This document shows positions 1 to 4,940 of a stretch of 5,234 nucleotides of DNA, in pieces; position 1 is the first letter of the stretch; each line of letters begins with the position of its first letter. The stretch is from Nitrospirae bacterium RIFCSPLOW2_12_42_9 (GTDB taxonomy: Bacteria; Nitrospirota; 9FT-COMBO-42-15; HDB-SIOI813). A program made the translations under genes and the position numbers. A model generated the notes under the pieces. That model made no database searches. It saw only the letters and a list, made by a program, of their open reading frames with translations, and was not told the DNA's origin. The stretch is from positions 1-5,234 of the forward strand of contig MHER01000105.1 of NCBI GenBank assembly GCA_001805205.1, read 5' to 3'.

Positions 1-168
1 TGCACCGCCGCGGCCCCTCAGGCCAGAATCCTTTACCATCTGGATTATAGAGTCAGGACTCATCTCAAGTGCCTTTTTAAGGGACCTGTATCCGCCATTC
101 TTAAGATATGAATCTATCTTAAAAGAATCAGGTGTATTTATATTTTTCAGAAGCACAGGTTCAAACAT
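1..168 (-). CDS. nuoF: NADH-quinone oxidoreductase subunit F (NuoF), N-terminal 56 residues, cut by window edge
   Basis: NuoF is the NADH-binding, FMN-containing subunit of complex I and carries a 4Fe-4S cluster. It oxidises NADH on the cytoplasmic tip of the peripheral arm. Only the first 56 codons lie in the window. The ATG is at 166-168. It follows the nuoE TAG stop (178-180) after 9 bp, with AGGGA overlapping that stop and 6 nt before the ATG, which supports this start. The visible part ends in SGLRGRGGA (residues 48-56), the start of the family's glycine-rich FMN/NADH-binding motif (SGLRGRGGAGFP in homologues). Before it is a helical lead-in with the usual GGY..LKKAL pattern (residues 25-34). 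The reading frame is open to the left edge. FMN contacts beyond the first glycines and the cluster cysteines lie outside the window. Its place directly after nuoE is the standard nuo order. Confidence 0.93.
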   Translation of the reverse strand, partial: MFEPVLLKNINTPDSFKIDSYLKNGGYRSLKKALEMSPDSIIQMVKDSGLRGRGGA

Positions 169-177
169 AAATATTCC

Positions 178-642
178 CTACTTAAGACTTTTTAATATAT
201 CATCAATCATTGGCTCAGTAAGGCTTTCATAGTACTTATCGTTTATCTGCATCATAGGTGCTGTGCCACAGGAGCCGAGACACTCGACCTCTGATAAAGT
301 AAACCTTTTATCAGACGTGGTCTCTTTTACCTTAATCCCCAACTTCCGTTCTATAATCCCCACTACATGCTCTGCCCCAAGCAGCGAGCATGAAATATTC
401 CTGCAGACCTGTATATGGTATTTACCAACAGGTTTTTTATTGTACATCGTATAGAAGGTGGCGACCTCAAATACAAGTATTGGCCTGAGTCCTAATATCT
501 TTGCAACCTCGCGCATCCCCTCTTCTGTAACATAACCATACTCCTTCTGGACAACAAACAGTGCCGGCATTACTGCAGAACGCTTAACCGGGTATCTTGT
601 TGTTATCTCTTCGATCTCTTTTACTGCCTTTTCAGATAACAT
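178..642 (-). CDS. nuoE: NADH-quinone oxidoreductase subunit E (NuoE), 2Fe-2S protein
   Basis: NuoE is the 24-kDa-type subunit of complex I. It carries the binuclear cluster N1a and works with NuoF in the NADH dehydrogenase module. The protein has 154 residues, a normal length. An N-terminal helical part (about 1-65) contains the conserved stretch PALFVVQKEYGYV (26-38) and the VATFYTMY motif (60-67). A thioredoxin-like ferredoxin domain follows. All four cluster ligands are visible: C80 and C85 in C-x4-C, and C121 and C125 in the CLGSC motif. The gene starts 2 bp after the nuoD TAG stop (645-647). A strong Shine-Dalgarno GGAGGTG at 654-660 lies inside the 3' end of nuoD, 11 nt before the ATG, so translation is probably coupled to nuoD. 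NuoE-like proteins also occur in NAD-dependent hydrogenases and formate dehydrogenases, but the neighbours make the complex I assignment secure. Confidence 0.96.
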   Translation of the reverse strand: MLSEKAVKEIEEITTRYPVKRSAVMPALFVVQKEYGYVTEEGMREVAKILGLRPILVFEVATFYTMYNKKPVGKYHIQVCRNISCSLLGAEHVVGIIERKLGIKVKETTSDKRFTLSEVECLGSCGTAPMMQINDKYYESLTEPMIDDILKSLK

Positions 643-644
643 CT

Positions 645-1835
645 CTATTTATCCACCTCCCCGAACACAGGGTCCAGACTTGAGATTACAGCTACAACAT
701 CAGCAAAATAGGCCCCCTTTGACATATGGTCTATACCCTGGAGATTAACAAAGGATGGTGCCCTGATCTTTACCCTGAATGGTCTTTCTGAACCATCACT
801 TATTATATAGAAACCAAGCTCCCCCTTTGGGGCCTCAATGGAAGAATATACCTCACCCTTTGGAGGCTTGAACCCGTGAGATATCAGCTTGAAGTGATGA
901 ATAAGGGATTCCATTTTAGTCATAACATCTTCCTTTGGCGGGAGTACAAACTCCGGTACATCTGCATTTACAGGTCCGTCCGGAATTTGTTGGAGGGCCT
1001 GTTCAATAATCCTCGCTGCCTGCCTCATCTCTTCAACCCTGACTATATATCTGTCAAAACAATCTCCGTTTTCACCTGTGGCCACTTTAAAATCAAACCT
1101 GTCATATACAAGATATGGCTCATCTTTCCTGATATCCCAATTAACCCCGGAGCCTCTTAATGATGGTCCTGTAAGACCGAGATTAATCGCATCTTCTGCA
1201 GTTACTACGCCGATTCCTTTATTCCTCCGGAGCCATATCCTGTTCCCTGTTAAAAGCCCCTCATATTCATCAACCCTCTTTGGAAAGATATTCACAAACT
1301 CTTTACATTTCTCTATGAAGCCGGGAGGGAGGTCTCCCCTCACACCACCGATCTTCATATAGTTATATGTAAGCCTTGCACCGCACAGCATCTCAAAGAG
1401 GTCAAGGATCATCTCCCTTTCTCTAAAGGCATAAAGGACTATAGTTATAGCTCCCAGATCAAGCCCCCATGCACCAACTGCAAGGAGATGGCTTGATATA
1501 CGGGAGAGTTCAGATGTAATTACTCTTATATATTTCCCCCTCTCCGGGACTTCGATATTGAGCAGCTTCTCCACTGCCATCACATATCCAAGATTGTTTG
1601 TCATACTGCTCAGGTAATCGAGCCTGTCAGTGTATGGAACAAACTGTGAGTAAAGCAGGTTTTCCGCTATCTTCTCCATCCCCCTGTGGAGAAATCCAAT
1701 ATCAGGCTCTGCCTTTACGATCTTCTCCCCCTGCATATGCAGGATAAGGTGCATTACACCATGCGTAGATGGGTGCTGCGGCCCCATGTTCAGGGTAACT
1801 TCTCTTGTTATTAAATCTCTATTACCATTTTCCAT
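645..1835 (-). CDS. nuoD: NADH-quinone oxidoreductase subunit D (NuoD, 49-kDa subunit)
   Basis: NuoD is the 49-kDa-type subunit, related to the large subunit of NiFe hydrogenases. With NuoB it forms the quinone-reduction site at the base of the peripheral arm. The 396 residues match a stand-alone NuoD, not the NuoCD fusion of enterobacteria. The signature GPQHPSTHG is at residues 18-26. By alignment from memory with Thermus Nqo4, H25 and Y74 (in RLDYLSS) correspond to the quinone-headgroup ligands His38 and Tyr87. IGFLHRGMEK (46-55) and the C-terminal SLDPVFGEVDK ending are also typical, so the gene looks complete. The hydrogenase nickel-site cysteines are absent, as expected for NuoD. The ATG at 1833-1835 is 2 bp after the nuoC stop. 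Only a weak purine-rich stretch (GAGAAGAAG) in the nuoC tail precedes it, which suggests translational coupling. Confidence 0.97.
   Translation of the reverse strand: MENGNRDLITREVTLNMGPQHPSTHGVMHLILHMQGEKIVKAEPDIGFLHRGMEKIAENLLYSQFVPYTDRLDYLSSMTNNLGYVMAVEKLLNIEVPERGKYIRVITSELSRISSHLLAVGAWGLDLGAITIVLYAFREREMILDLFEMLCGARLTYNYMKIGGVRGDLPPGFIEKCKEFVNIFPKRVDEYEGLLTGNRIWLRRNKGIGVVTAEDAINLGLTGPSLRGSGVNWDIRKDEPYLVYDRFDFKVATGENGDCFDRYIVRVEEMRQAARIIEQALQQIPDGPVNADVPEFVLPPKEDVMTKMESLIHHFKLISHGFKPPKGEVYSSIEAPKGELGFYIISDGSERPFRVKIRAPSFVNLQGIDHMSKGAYFADVVAVISSLDPVFGEVDK
654..660 (-). promoter_or_regulatory. strong Shine-Dalgarno of nuoE inside nuoD
   Basis: GGAGGTG lies within the last codons of nuoD, 11 nt before the nuoE ATG. 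The match to the anti-Shine-Dalgarno is strong and the spacing is somewhat long. It supports the chosen nuoE start and coupled translation. Confidence 0.65.
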
Positions 1836-1837
1836 TT

Positions 1838-2368
1838 TTATGTCTTCTTCTCAACACCAAATGGATTATACCGGTCTTTAAACCCTGTTAAAGGATAATC
1901 CTTTCTCAAGGGATAACCCTCCCATTCCATTGGCATATATATGCGTTTTAGATTCGGGTGGCCTTCAAACACAATTCCGAACATATCAAAGGTCTCTCTC
2001 TCAGCAAAATCCGCACTCCTCCATAAGGATGTGACAGAAGGGACGGTCTCATCTTCTCTTACCCTGACTTTAATTCTAAGGCGGTTTTTAAAAGGAATGG
2101 AATATAAATGATACACTACCTCAAAACAGGATAGTGTCTCCCTGCAATCAACACCAAGTACATCAGAAAGGAAATTAAACTGGAGGTCTGGTTCACGTTT
2201 TACAAAATCACACACATCAATGAGCACATCCTTATCAACAACATGGGTTACCTCTCCACAGAAAATGGTTGTCTCAATAACAGACTTTCCAAATCTCCCC
2301 CTTACCTTTTTAACAATTAAAGAATCGTCCAAAGAGGCCGACTCAATCTGTTTCCCTTTCTCTTTCAT
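1838..2368 (-). CDS. nuoC: NADH-quinone oxidoreductase subunit C (NuoC, 30-kDa subunit)
   Basis: NuoC is the 30-kDa-type structural subunit of the peripheral arm and packs against NuoD and NuoB. It carries no cofactor. The protein has 176 residues, in the usual range for an unfused NuoC. The family signature is intact in the C-terminal half: SLWRSADFAERETFDMFGI (114-132), GHPNLKRI (136-143) and PLRKDYPL (153-160). The N-terminal 20 residues are polar and poorly conserved. The ATG at 2366-2368 lies 6 bp after the nuoB TGA stop (2375-2377). The only Shine-Dalgarno, AGGAGG at 2370-2375, overlaps that stop and ends just 1 nt before the ATG. That spacing is much shorter than usual, so either the true start is a little downstream or initiation relies on reinitiation after nuoB. 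No convincing alternative start was found in the first 25 codons, so the ATG is kept. Confidence 0.95.
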   Translation of the reverse strand: MKEKGKQIESASLDDSLIVKKVRGRFGKSVIETTIFCGEVTHVVDKDVLIDVCDFVKREPDLQFNFLSDVLGVDCRETLSCFEVVYHLYSIPFKNRLRIKVRVREDETVPSVTSLWRSADFAERETFDMFGIVFEGHPNLKRIYMPMEWEGYPLRKDYPLTGFKDRYNPFGVEKKT

Positions 2369-2369
2369 G

Positions 2370-2375
2370 CCTCCT
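2370..2375 (-). promoter_or_regulatory. Shine-Dalgarno AGGAGG unusually close to the nuoC start
   Basis: The consensus AGGAGG overlaps the nuoB TGA stop and leaves only one base before the nuoC ATG (2366-2368), where 5-9 nt is usual. It could help terminating ribosomes restart on nuoC, or it could indicate a start slightly downstream. Confidence 0.6.
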
Positions 2376-2875
2376 CAAATCTTTAGTCTGGACAAAACAG
2401 ATGGCATAATAGACGGCATCTCTCTTTTTATCTTCTCCTGCAATTGTAAGATACCATACATAAATGCCTCCGGCCGCGGCGGGCATCCTGGTATATATAC
2501 ATCCACAGGGACAACCAGGTGAGTACCCTGAACAACACTATACGTGTTAAACGGCCCGCCTGCTGAGGCACATCCGCCCATTGCAATAACCCACTTGGGT
2601 TCCGGCATCTGCTCATAAAGCCTCTTTACAGCAGGTGCCATCTTTTTCGTCATAGTACCAGCTACTATCATTACATCTGACTGTCTTGGAGATGGTCTAA
2701 ATACAATGCCAAATCGGTCTGTGTCATATCGTGAGCATCCTGTTGCAATCATCTCAATGGCACAACAGGCTAATCCGAATGTCAGCGGCCAGAGAGAGGA
2801 CTGCCTCCCCCAGCTCACAATTGTATCAAGTGTTGTAAAGAGGACGTTCCCTTCTTTTATATCAATTAAACCCAT
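2375..2875 (-). CDS. nuoB: NADH-quinone oxidoreductase subunit B (NuoB, PSST subunit)
   Basis: NuoB is the PSST-type subunit, related to the small subunit of NiFe hydrogenases. It holds cluster N2, the last 4Fe-4S cluster before quinone. The protein has 166 residues, a normal length. All four N2 ligands are visible: the tandem cysteines C37-C38 in [11 protein letters not shown]102 in GGCASAGG and C131 in PGCPPRPEA. The [15 protein letters not shown] motif (60-74) is fully conserved. An additional cysteine, C47, sits in ATGCSRYD, where alanine is what I recall in most homologues. The ATG at 2873-2875 lies inside the end of nuoA (10-bp overlap), with GGGAG about 7 nt upstream, so the two genes are translationally coupled. 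Confidence 0.97.
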   Translation of the reverse strand: MGLIDIKEGNVLFTTLDTIVSWGRQSSLWPLTFGLACCAIEMIATGCSRYDTDRFGIVFRPSPRQSDVMIVAGTMTKKMAPAVKRLYEQMPEPKWVIAMGGCASAGGPFNTYSVVQGTHLVVPVDVYIPGCPPRPEAFMYGILQLQEKIKREMPSIMPSVLSRLKI

Positions 2876-3228
2876 TCAAGCGCTCCCTTTTTCCAGGCGT
2901 AAATTAGTCCTACTGCAAGGATAGCTATAAAGATAAACATCTCAACAAAGGCAACCATACCTATATCCCTTAAGACAACTGCCCAGGGAAACAGGAACAA
3001 GGTCTCAACATCAAATACAATAAAGAGGATGGCTATGATGAAAAAGTGTATCTTGAAGTGGCCTGAAGATGCCTCTCCTATAGGTTCCATGCCACATTCC
3101 CATGGACTGAGTTTTTCGCTGGAAGGCTTTTTGGGACTTACAATAGAATTAATTATAAAAACAAAAGTAGCTATGAAGATAACAAAACCACTAATAATCA
3201 AAACGGGTAGATATGTAAGAAGCATCAT
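2866..3228 (-). CDS. nuoA: NADH-quinone oxidoreductase subunit A (NuoA)
   Basis: NuoA is a small membrane subunit (ND3 homologue) of complex I, at the junction of the membrane and peripheral arms. The 120 residues contain three hydrophobic helices at about 7-29, 60-82 and 91-111. Between the first two is the conserved loop with SPWECGMEP (41-49), whose C45 matches the ND3 loop cysteine involved in the active/deactive transition in mitochondria. The second helix carries [18 protein letters not shown] (66-83) with acidic D73 and E75. E96 lies in the third helix, and the chain ends in the family-typical GALEW. It is the first gene of the operon. Two ATGs are adjacent (3226-3228 and 3223-3225). 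The upstream run of six G is only a poor Shine-Dalgarno, so either could be used. Its stop overlaps the start of nuoB. Confidence 0.96.
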   Translation of the reverse strand: MMLLTYLPVLIISGFVIFIATFVFIINSIVSPKKPSSEKLSPWECGMEPIGEASSGHFKIHFFIIAILFIVFDVETLFLFPWAVVLRDIGMVAFVEMFIFIAILAVGLIYAWKKGALEWV

Positions 3229-3249
3229 CCCCCCAATTGGTAATCAATT

Positions 3250-3278
3250 ACATTAATGGAACTCTCCTATTTTGTCAA
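3250..3278 (-). promoter_or_regulatory. predicted sigma70-type promoter of the nuo operon
   Basis: On the minus strand a perfect -35 box TTGACA (3273-3278) is followed after exactly 17 bp by TAATGT (3250-3255). The -10 box keeps the most important positions (TA at the start, T at the end). Transcription would begin near 3243, giving nuoA a leader of only about 15 nt. It is the only good promoter between the palindrome at 3294-3343 and nuoA, and it faces the operon. The prediction rests on sequence match and position. Confidence 0.6.
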
Positions 3279-3283
3279 GTGAT

Positions 3284-3291
3284 TAGGAAAA
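3284..3291. repeat. 8-bp direct repeat TAGGAAAA, left copy
   Basis: This octamer is identical to 3349-3356, and the pair brackets the palindrome at 3294-3343. It could be a target-site duplication from insertion of a small element of about 57 bp. The sequence is A-rich and short, so a chance match is possible. Confidence 0.35.
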
Positions 3292-3293
3292 GT

Positions 3294-3343
3294 TCGGGGG
3301 ACACCTTACTTAATTCTGTAGAATTAAGTAAGGTGTCCCCCGA
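3294..3343. repeat. near-perfect 50-bp palindrome (REP/MITE-like), possible terminator
   Basis: Bases 3294-3317 are the exact reverse complement of 3320-3343, 24 bp per arm with a 2-bp centre (GT). The outer arms begin TCGGGGGACACC and end GGTGTCCCCCGA; the inner parts are AT-rich (TTACTTAATTC / GAATTAAGTAA). The RNA from either strand would form one long hairpin. It lies 14 bp beyond the stop of the YqaA/DedA gene and 15 bp upstream of the nuo -35 box. On the minus strand a short CTTTTCC follows 3 nt later, so it could terminate that gene's transcript, but a proper U-tract is missing. The octamer TAGGAAAA occurs on both sides (3284-3291 and 3349-3356). From memory, GGGGACACC...TTAATT palindromes recur between genes in several environmental bacteria that carry IS200-like REP-associated transposases. 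Here that is an inference. Confidence 0.75.
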
Positions 3344-3348
3344 TGGGC

Positions 3349-3356
3349 TAGGAAAA
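3349..3356. repeat. 8-bp direct repeat TAGGAAAA, right copy
   Basis: This is the partner of 3284-3291. It lies just past the stop codon of the YqaA/DedA-type gene (3358-3360 on the minus strand) and 5 bp beyond the palindrome. See the left copy for interpretation and doubts. Confidence 0.35.
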
Positions 3357-3357
3357 A

Positions 3358-3945
3358 TTAAATAAGATATTTAATAACTATAAATCCGGCAATAATGAGG
3401 GCAAAAAAGGCAAGGGCAAACCAATCAAAGTACTTCTCTATCTTCTCTTTCATGATAGAGCCAAAGTAATACAATAAACCTGCAACAATGAAAAAACGCG
3501 CTGAACGGCCAATAGCAGAAGCTATTACAAGGGTAAGAAAATTAATCTTAGACACCCCGGCTGCTATTGTAATTACCTTATAGGGGATTGGTGTAAATGC
3601 TGCTGTCAGTACTGTAATAAAGGCATTTTCATTATATGCATTAACAACCTTATCAAAGACCTCCTGTGAAAAGAGATGGCCTATAAATATACTGTCTACT
3701 GCCTCCCATATGCCCCATCCTATCCCATAACCAGCCATGCCACCCAGGACAGAACCAACAGAACAGATAAAGGCATACCACATGGCATTTAATGGTACAG
3801 CAATCACCATTGCAATCAATAATACATCGGGCGGGATCGGGAAAAATGAGGACTCTGCAAATGCTATCAGAAATAGGGCTGGAACAGCATAGGGGGTGGC
3901 TGACCAGTGGAGGACCCAGTCATAGAGCCTCCTCATAAGTTTCAT
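3358..3945 (-). CDS. YqaA/DedA-family membrane protein (VTT domain)
   Basis: This is an integral inner-membrane protein of the DedA/VTT (SNARE-associated) superfamily, closest in style to the YqaA branch. Members of the wider family are linked to lipid flipping or transport and envelope homeostasis; the substrate here cannot be read from sequence. With the chosen start it has 195 residues. The motif FAESSFFPIPPD (29-40) contains the conserved acidic residue E31 in a probable re-entrant loop. It is followed by the glycine-rich GSVLGGMAGYGIGWG (64-78), TPIPYK (118-123) and GRSARF (146-151). Hydrophobic segments lie at about 22-33, 41-62, 107-130, 133-163 and 173-193. The ATG at 3943-3945 is preferred because AGGA (3951-3954) lies 5 nt upstream and the product begins MKLMRRLYDW, as I recall for YqaA proteins. 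An in-frame ATG at 3958-3960 would add five residues but has no ribosome site. It appears to be a single-gene unit. Confidence 0.88.
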   Translation of the reverse strand: MKLMRRLYDWVLHWSATPYAVPALFLIAFAESSFFPIPPDVLLIAMVIAVPLNAMWYAFICSVGSVLGGMAGYGIGWGIWEAVDSIFIGHLFSQEVFDKVVNAYNENAFITVLTAAFTPIPYKVITIAAGVSKINFLTLVIASAIGRSARFFIVAGLLYYFGSIMKEKIEKYFDWFALAFFALIIAGFIVIKYLI

Positions 3946-4021
3946 CGGGGTCCTGTACATTATGGCTCAATCATCAAGTCAAATATGATTACTCTGTTTA
4001 ACATTTATTAAAGTCAACCTA

Positions 4022-4050
4022 TTTACCGGGCTTATGTCTCCCTGTATAAT
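4022..4050 (+). promoter_or_regulatory. predicted promoter with perfect -10, reading toward the 4057 gene
   Basis: TTTACC (4022-4027, four of six to the -35 consensus) is followed after 17 bp by a perfect TATAAT at 4045-4050. The expected start of transcription is about 4057, which is the A of the ATG of the downstream gene. There is no Shine-Dalgarno between the -10 box and that ATG. The mRNA would therefore be leaderless, unless the true translation start is further downstream. Confidence 0.6.
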
Positions 4051-4056
4051 AGTCAT

Positions 4057-4464
4057 ATGAAAAGGTCAGGACTCCCTCCACTGTGGATAATTATTATAAT
4101 TGTCCTGATTATTGTCTTAAGTGAAATCATAATAAGAATCCTCTCATATCCTGGAGGATTTTTCTTTCTCAGCGATGTATCTTTATCCCTTTGGGGAATA
4201 GTCATGATCACCGGAGGCCTCTATTCACTGTTAAGTTATTTCTTTGAAACAAAATGGAAAGGCTTCCAGTGGCTCATCTGGGTTTACAAGACTATAATAC
4301 CAGCCGGTGGAAAAGTCAACGCGTTAATATTTGGTGTAATCGGGGTGCTAATAGGTGTCTTTTCTTTGCTGAAGGTAATTATCCCTTACTTTTTATTTGC
4401 GCCCTTTTTCCTCTCTTCAATCAGCTTCGACAACCTCTCTATCTCATCAGGGCTTGTTTTATAA
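4057..4464 (+). CDS. small membrane protein of unknown function
   Basis: I do not recognise this family. The frame gives 135 residues and is very hydrophobic. There is a short basic start (MKR), then helices at about 10-28, 43-63 and 88-110, the last glycine-rich (GKVNALIFGVIGVLIGVFSLL, residues 85-105), with an aromatic stretch FQWLIWVYK (70-78) before it. The general pattern faintly recalls small two- or three-helix membrane proteins such as the Imm17 type, but that is not asserted. It is the only plus-strand gene here. It diverges from the YqaA/DedA gene and converges on the BlaI-like gene, with its last 25 residues (111-135) antisense to that gene's 3' end. Support for coding comes from the well-placed promoter at 4022-4050, a membrane-protein composition along the part outside the overlap, and the lack of any other gene in 3961-4385. 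The absence of a ribosome site counts against it. Confidence 0.55.
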   Translation: MKRSGLPPLWIIIIIVLIIVLSEIIIRILSYPGGFFFLSDVSLSLWGIVMITGGLYSLLSYFFETKWKGFQWLIWVYKTIIPAGGKVNALIFGVIGVLIGVFSLLKVIIPYFLFAPFFLSSISFDNLSISSGLVL

Positions 4465-4814
4465 AGGATATCCACAAAGGATGTTGCAGCAGAACTTGCA
4501 GATATATCGAGGATACCCTGCAGCACCTCCTCTGATACCTGCTTTACAAAATCATCTTTAGATAGAGTGGTCTTATAGACATATAATCCGCCTTTCTTGA
4601 TCCGCTTGATAAGACCTTTCTTTAAAAGCCTGTCCATAACTGTCAGGACTGTTGTGAAGGCAACCGGCTTTTCCTTCTCTATCTCTTCAAACACCTCACG
4701 TCCGGTTGCCTCACTCATCTCCCACAATACATCCATAACAGACTTTTCGAGGTCGCCGAGCACCCTTCCAAGACCTGCCTTGTGTGGTTTAAAAGAGGAT
4801 GTGAGAGGTTTCAT
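4386..4814 (-). CDS. BlaI/MecI/CopY-family transcriptional repressor
   Basis: This is a winged-helix DNA-binding repressor of the penicillinase-repressor family, expected to bind inverted repeats as a dimer. The protein has 142 residues, slightly longer than the roughly 120-130 usual, because of a 19-residue basic N-terminal lead. LGDLEKSVMDVLWE (19-32) is the family's opening helix. AFTTVLTVMDRLLKKGLIKR (52-71) holds the recognition helix, followed by the wing KKGGLYVYKT (73-82) and a helical dimerisation tail to residue 142. The Asn-Phe dipeptide cut by BlaR1 in Staphylococcus is absent. No BlaR1-like M56 peptidase, beta-lactamase or copper transporter is visible in the window, so target and inducer are unknown. 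The ATG (4812-4814) has no Shine-Dalgarno. A GTG at codon 18, just before LGDLE, is an alternative start. A predicted promoter and palindrome upstream suggest autoregulation. Its 3' end overlaps the plus-strand gene by 79 bp. Confidence 0.9.
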   Translation of the reverse strand: MKPLTSSFKPHKAGLGRVLGDLEKSVMDVLWEMSEATGREVFEEIEKEKPVAFTTVLTVMDRLLKKGLIKRIKKGGLYVYKTTLSKDDFVKQVSEEVLQGILDISASSAATSFVDILYKTSPDEIERLSKLIEERKKGANKK

Positions 4815-4821
4815 GCAATTA

Positions 4822-4850
4822 AAAATACCACGTTGATTATTCTACGTCAA
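4822..4850 (-). promoter_or_regulatory. predicted promoter of the BlaI-like gene
   Basis: On the minus strand TTGACG (4845-4850, five of six to the -35 consensus) is followed after 17 bp by TATTTT (4822-4827, four of six to the -10 consensus). Transcription would begin near 4815, immediately before the ATG at 4814, giving an essentially leaderless mRNA. This agrees with the missing ribosome site. The -35 box sits in the middle of the inverted repeat at 4839-4857. Confidence 0.55.
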
Positions 4851-4857
4851 GTAGAAT
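4839..4857. promoter_or_regulatory. 19-bp inverted repeat, candidate operator of the BlaI-like repressor
   Basis: ATTCTAC (4839-4845) and GTAGAAT (4851-4857) are perfect reverse complements separated by 5 bp (GTCAA). The repeat covers the predicted -35 box of the repressor gene, so a bound dimer would block RNA polymerase. BlaI-family operators known elsewhere also contain TAC...GTA half-sites. The identity of the binding protein is inferred from position. Confidence 0.6.
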
Positions 4858-4877
4858 GGATATTAGAATGGATATTA
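4854..4877. repeat. perfect tandem duplication of a 12-bp unit
   Basis: The unit GAATGGATATTA occurs twice without a gap (4854-4865 and 4866-4877). The first copy shares its first four bases with the right arm of the inverted repeat at 4839-4857. It lies upstream of the predicted -35 box of the BlaI-like gene, so it may add binding sites there or simply be a slippage duplication. Confidence 0.85.
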
Positions 4878-4940
4878 ATGTATAAGATAAAGATTCAAGA
4901 GTTGGAAGCATGAAGTTTGAGACGGTGTAATCGGGGAGAT

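Noticed and set aside
263..454. Plus-strand open frames lying over nuoE, nuoD, nuoC, nuoB and nuoA (for example 263-454, 876-1160, 1078-1362, 2220-2522, 2706-2924, 3029-3256)
   Set aside because: They are antisense to genes with complete conserved motifs, have no recognisable domains or ribosome sites, and look like shadows.
3233..3240. CCAATTGG palindrome just upstream of nuoA as an operator
   Set aside because: At eight bases in an AT-rich leader it is readily expected by chance, and no second copy or matching regulator is seen.
3961..4021. Promoter for the YqaA/DedA-type gene using TTGACT (4012-4017 on the minus strand)
   Set aside because: No -10-like hexamer stands at 16-18 bp; the nearest (TAATCA) is at 20 bp and poor. 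A second TTGACT nearer the gene also lacks a partner. The promoter remains unidentified.
4254..4535. Second plus-strand frame overlapping the small membrane protein and the repressor gene
   Set aside because: Its composition is not protein-like, it has no promoter or ribosome site of its own, and it crosses well into the clearly coding repressor gene.
4878..4940. Terminator for the release-factor-like gene in the spacer after its stop
   Set aside because: No stable stem followed by a T-run could be found on the minus strand. Transcription may run on into the repressor region.
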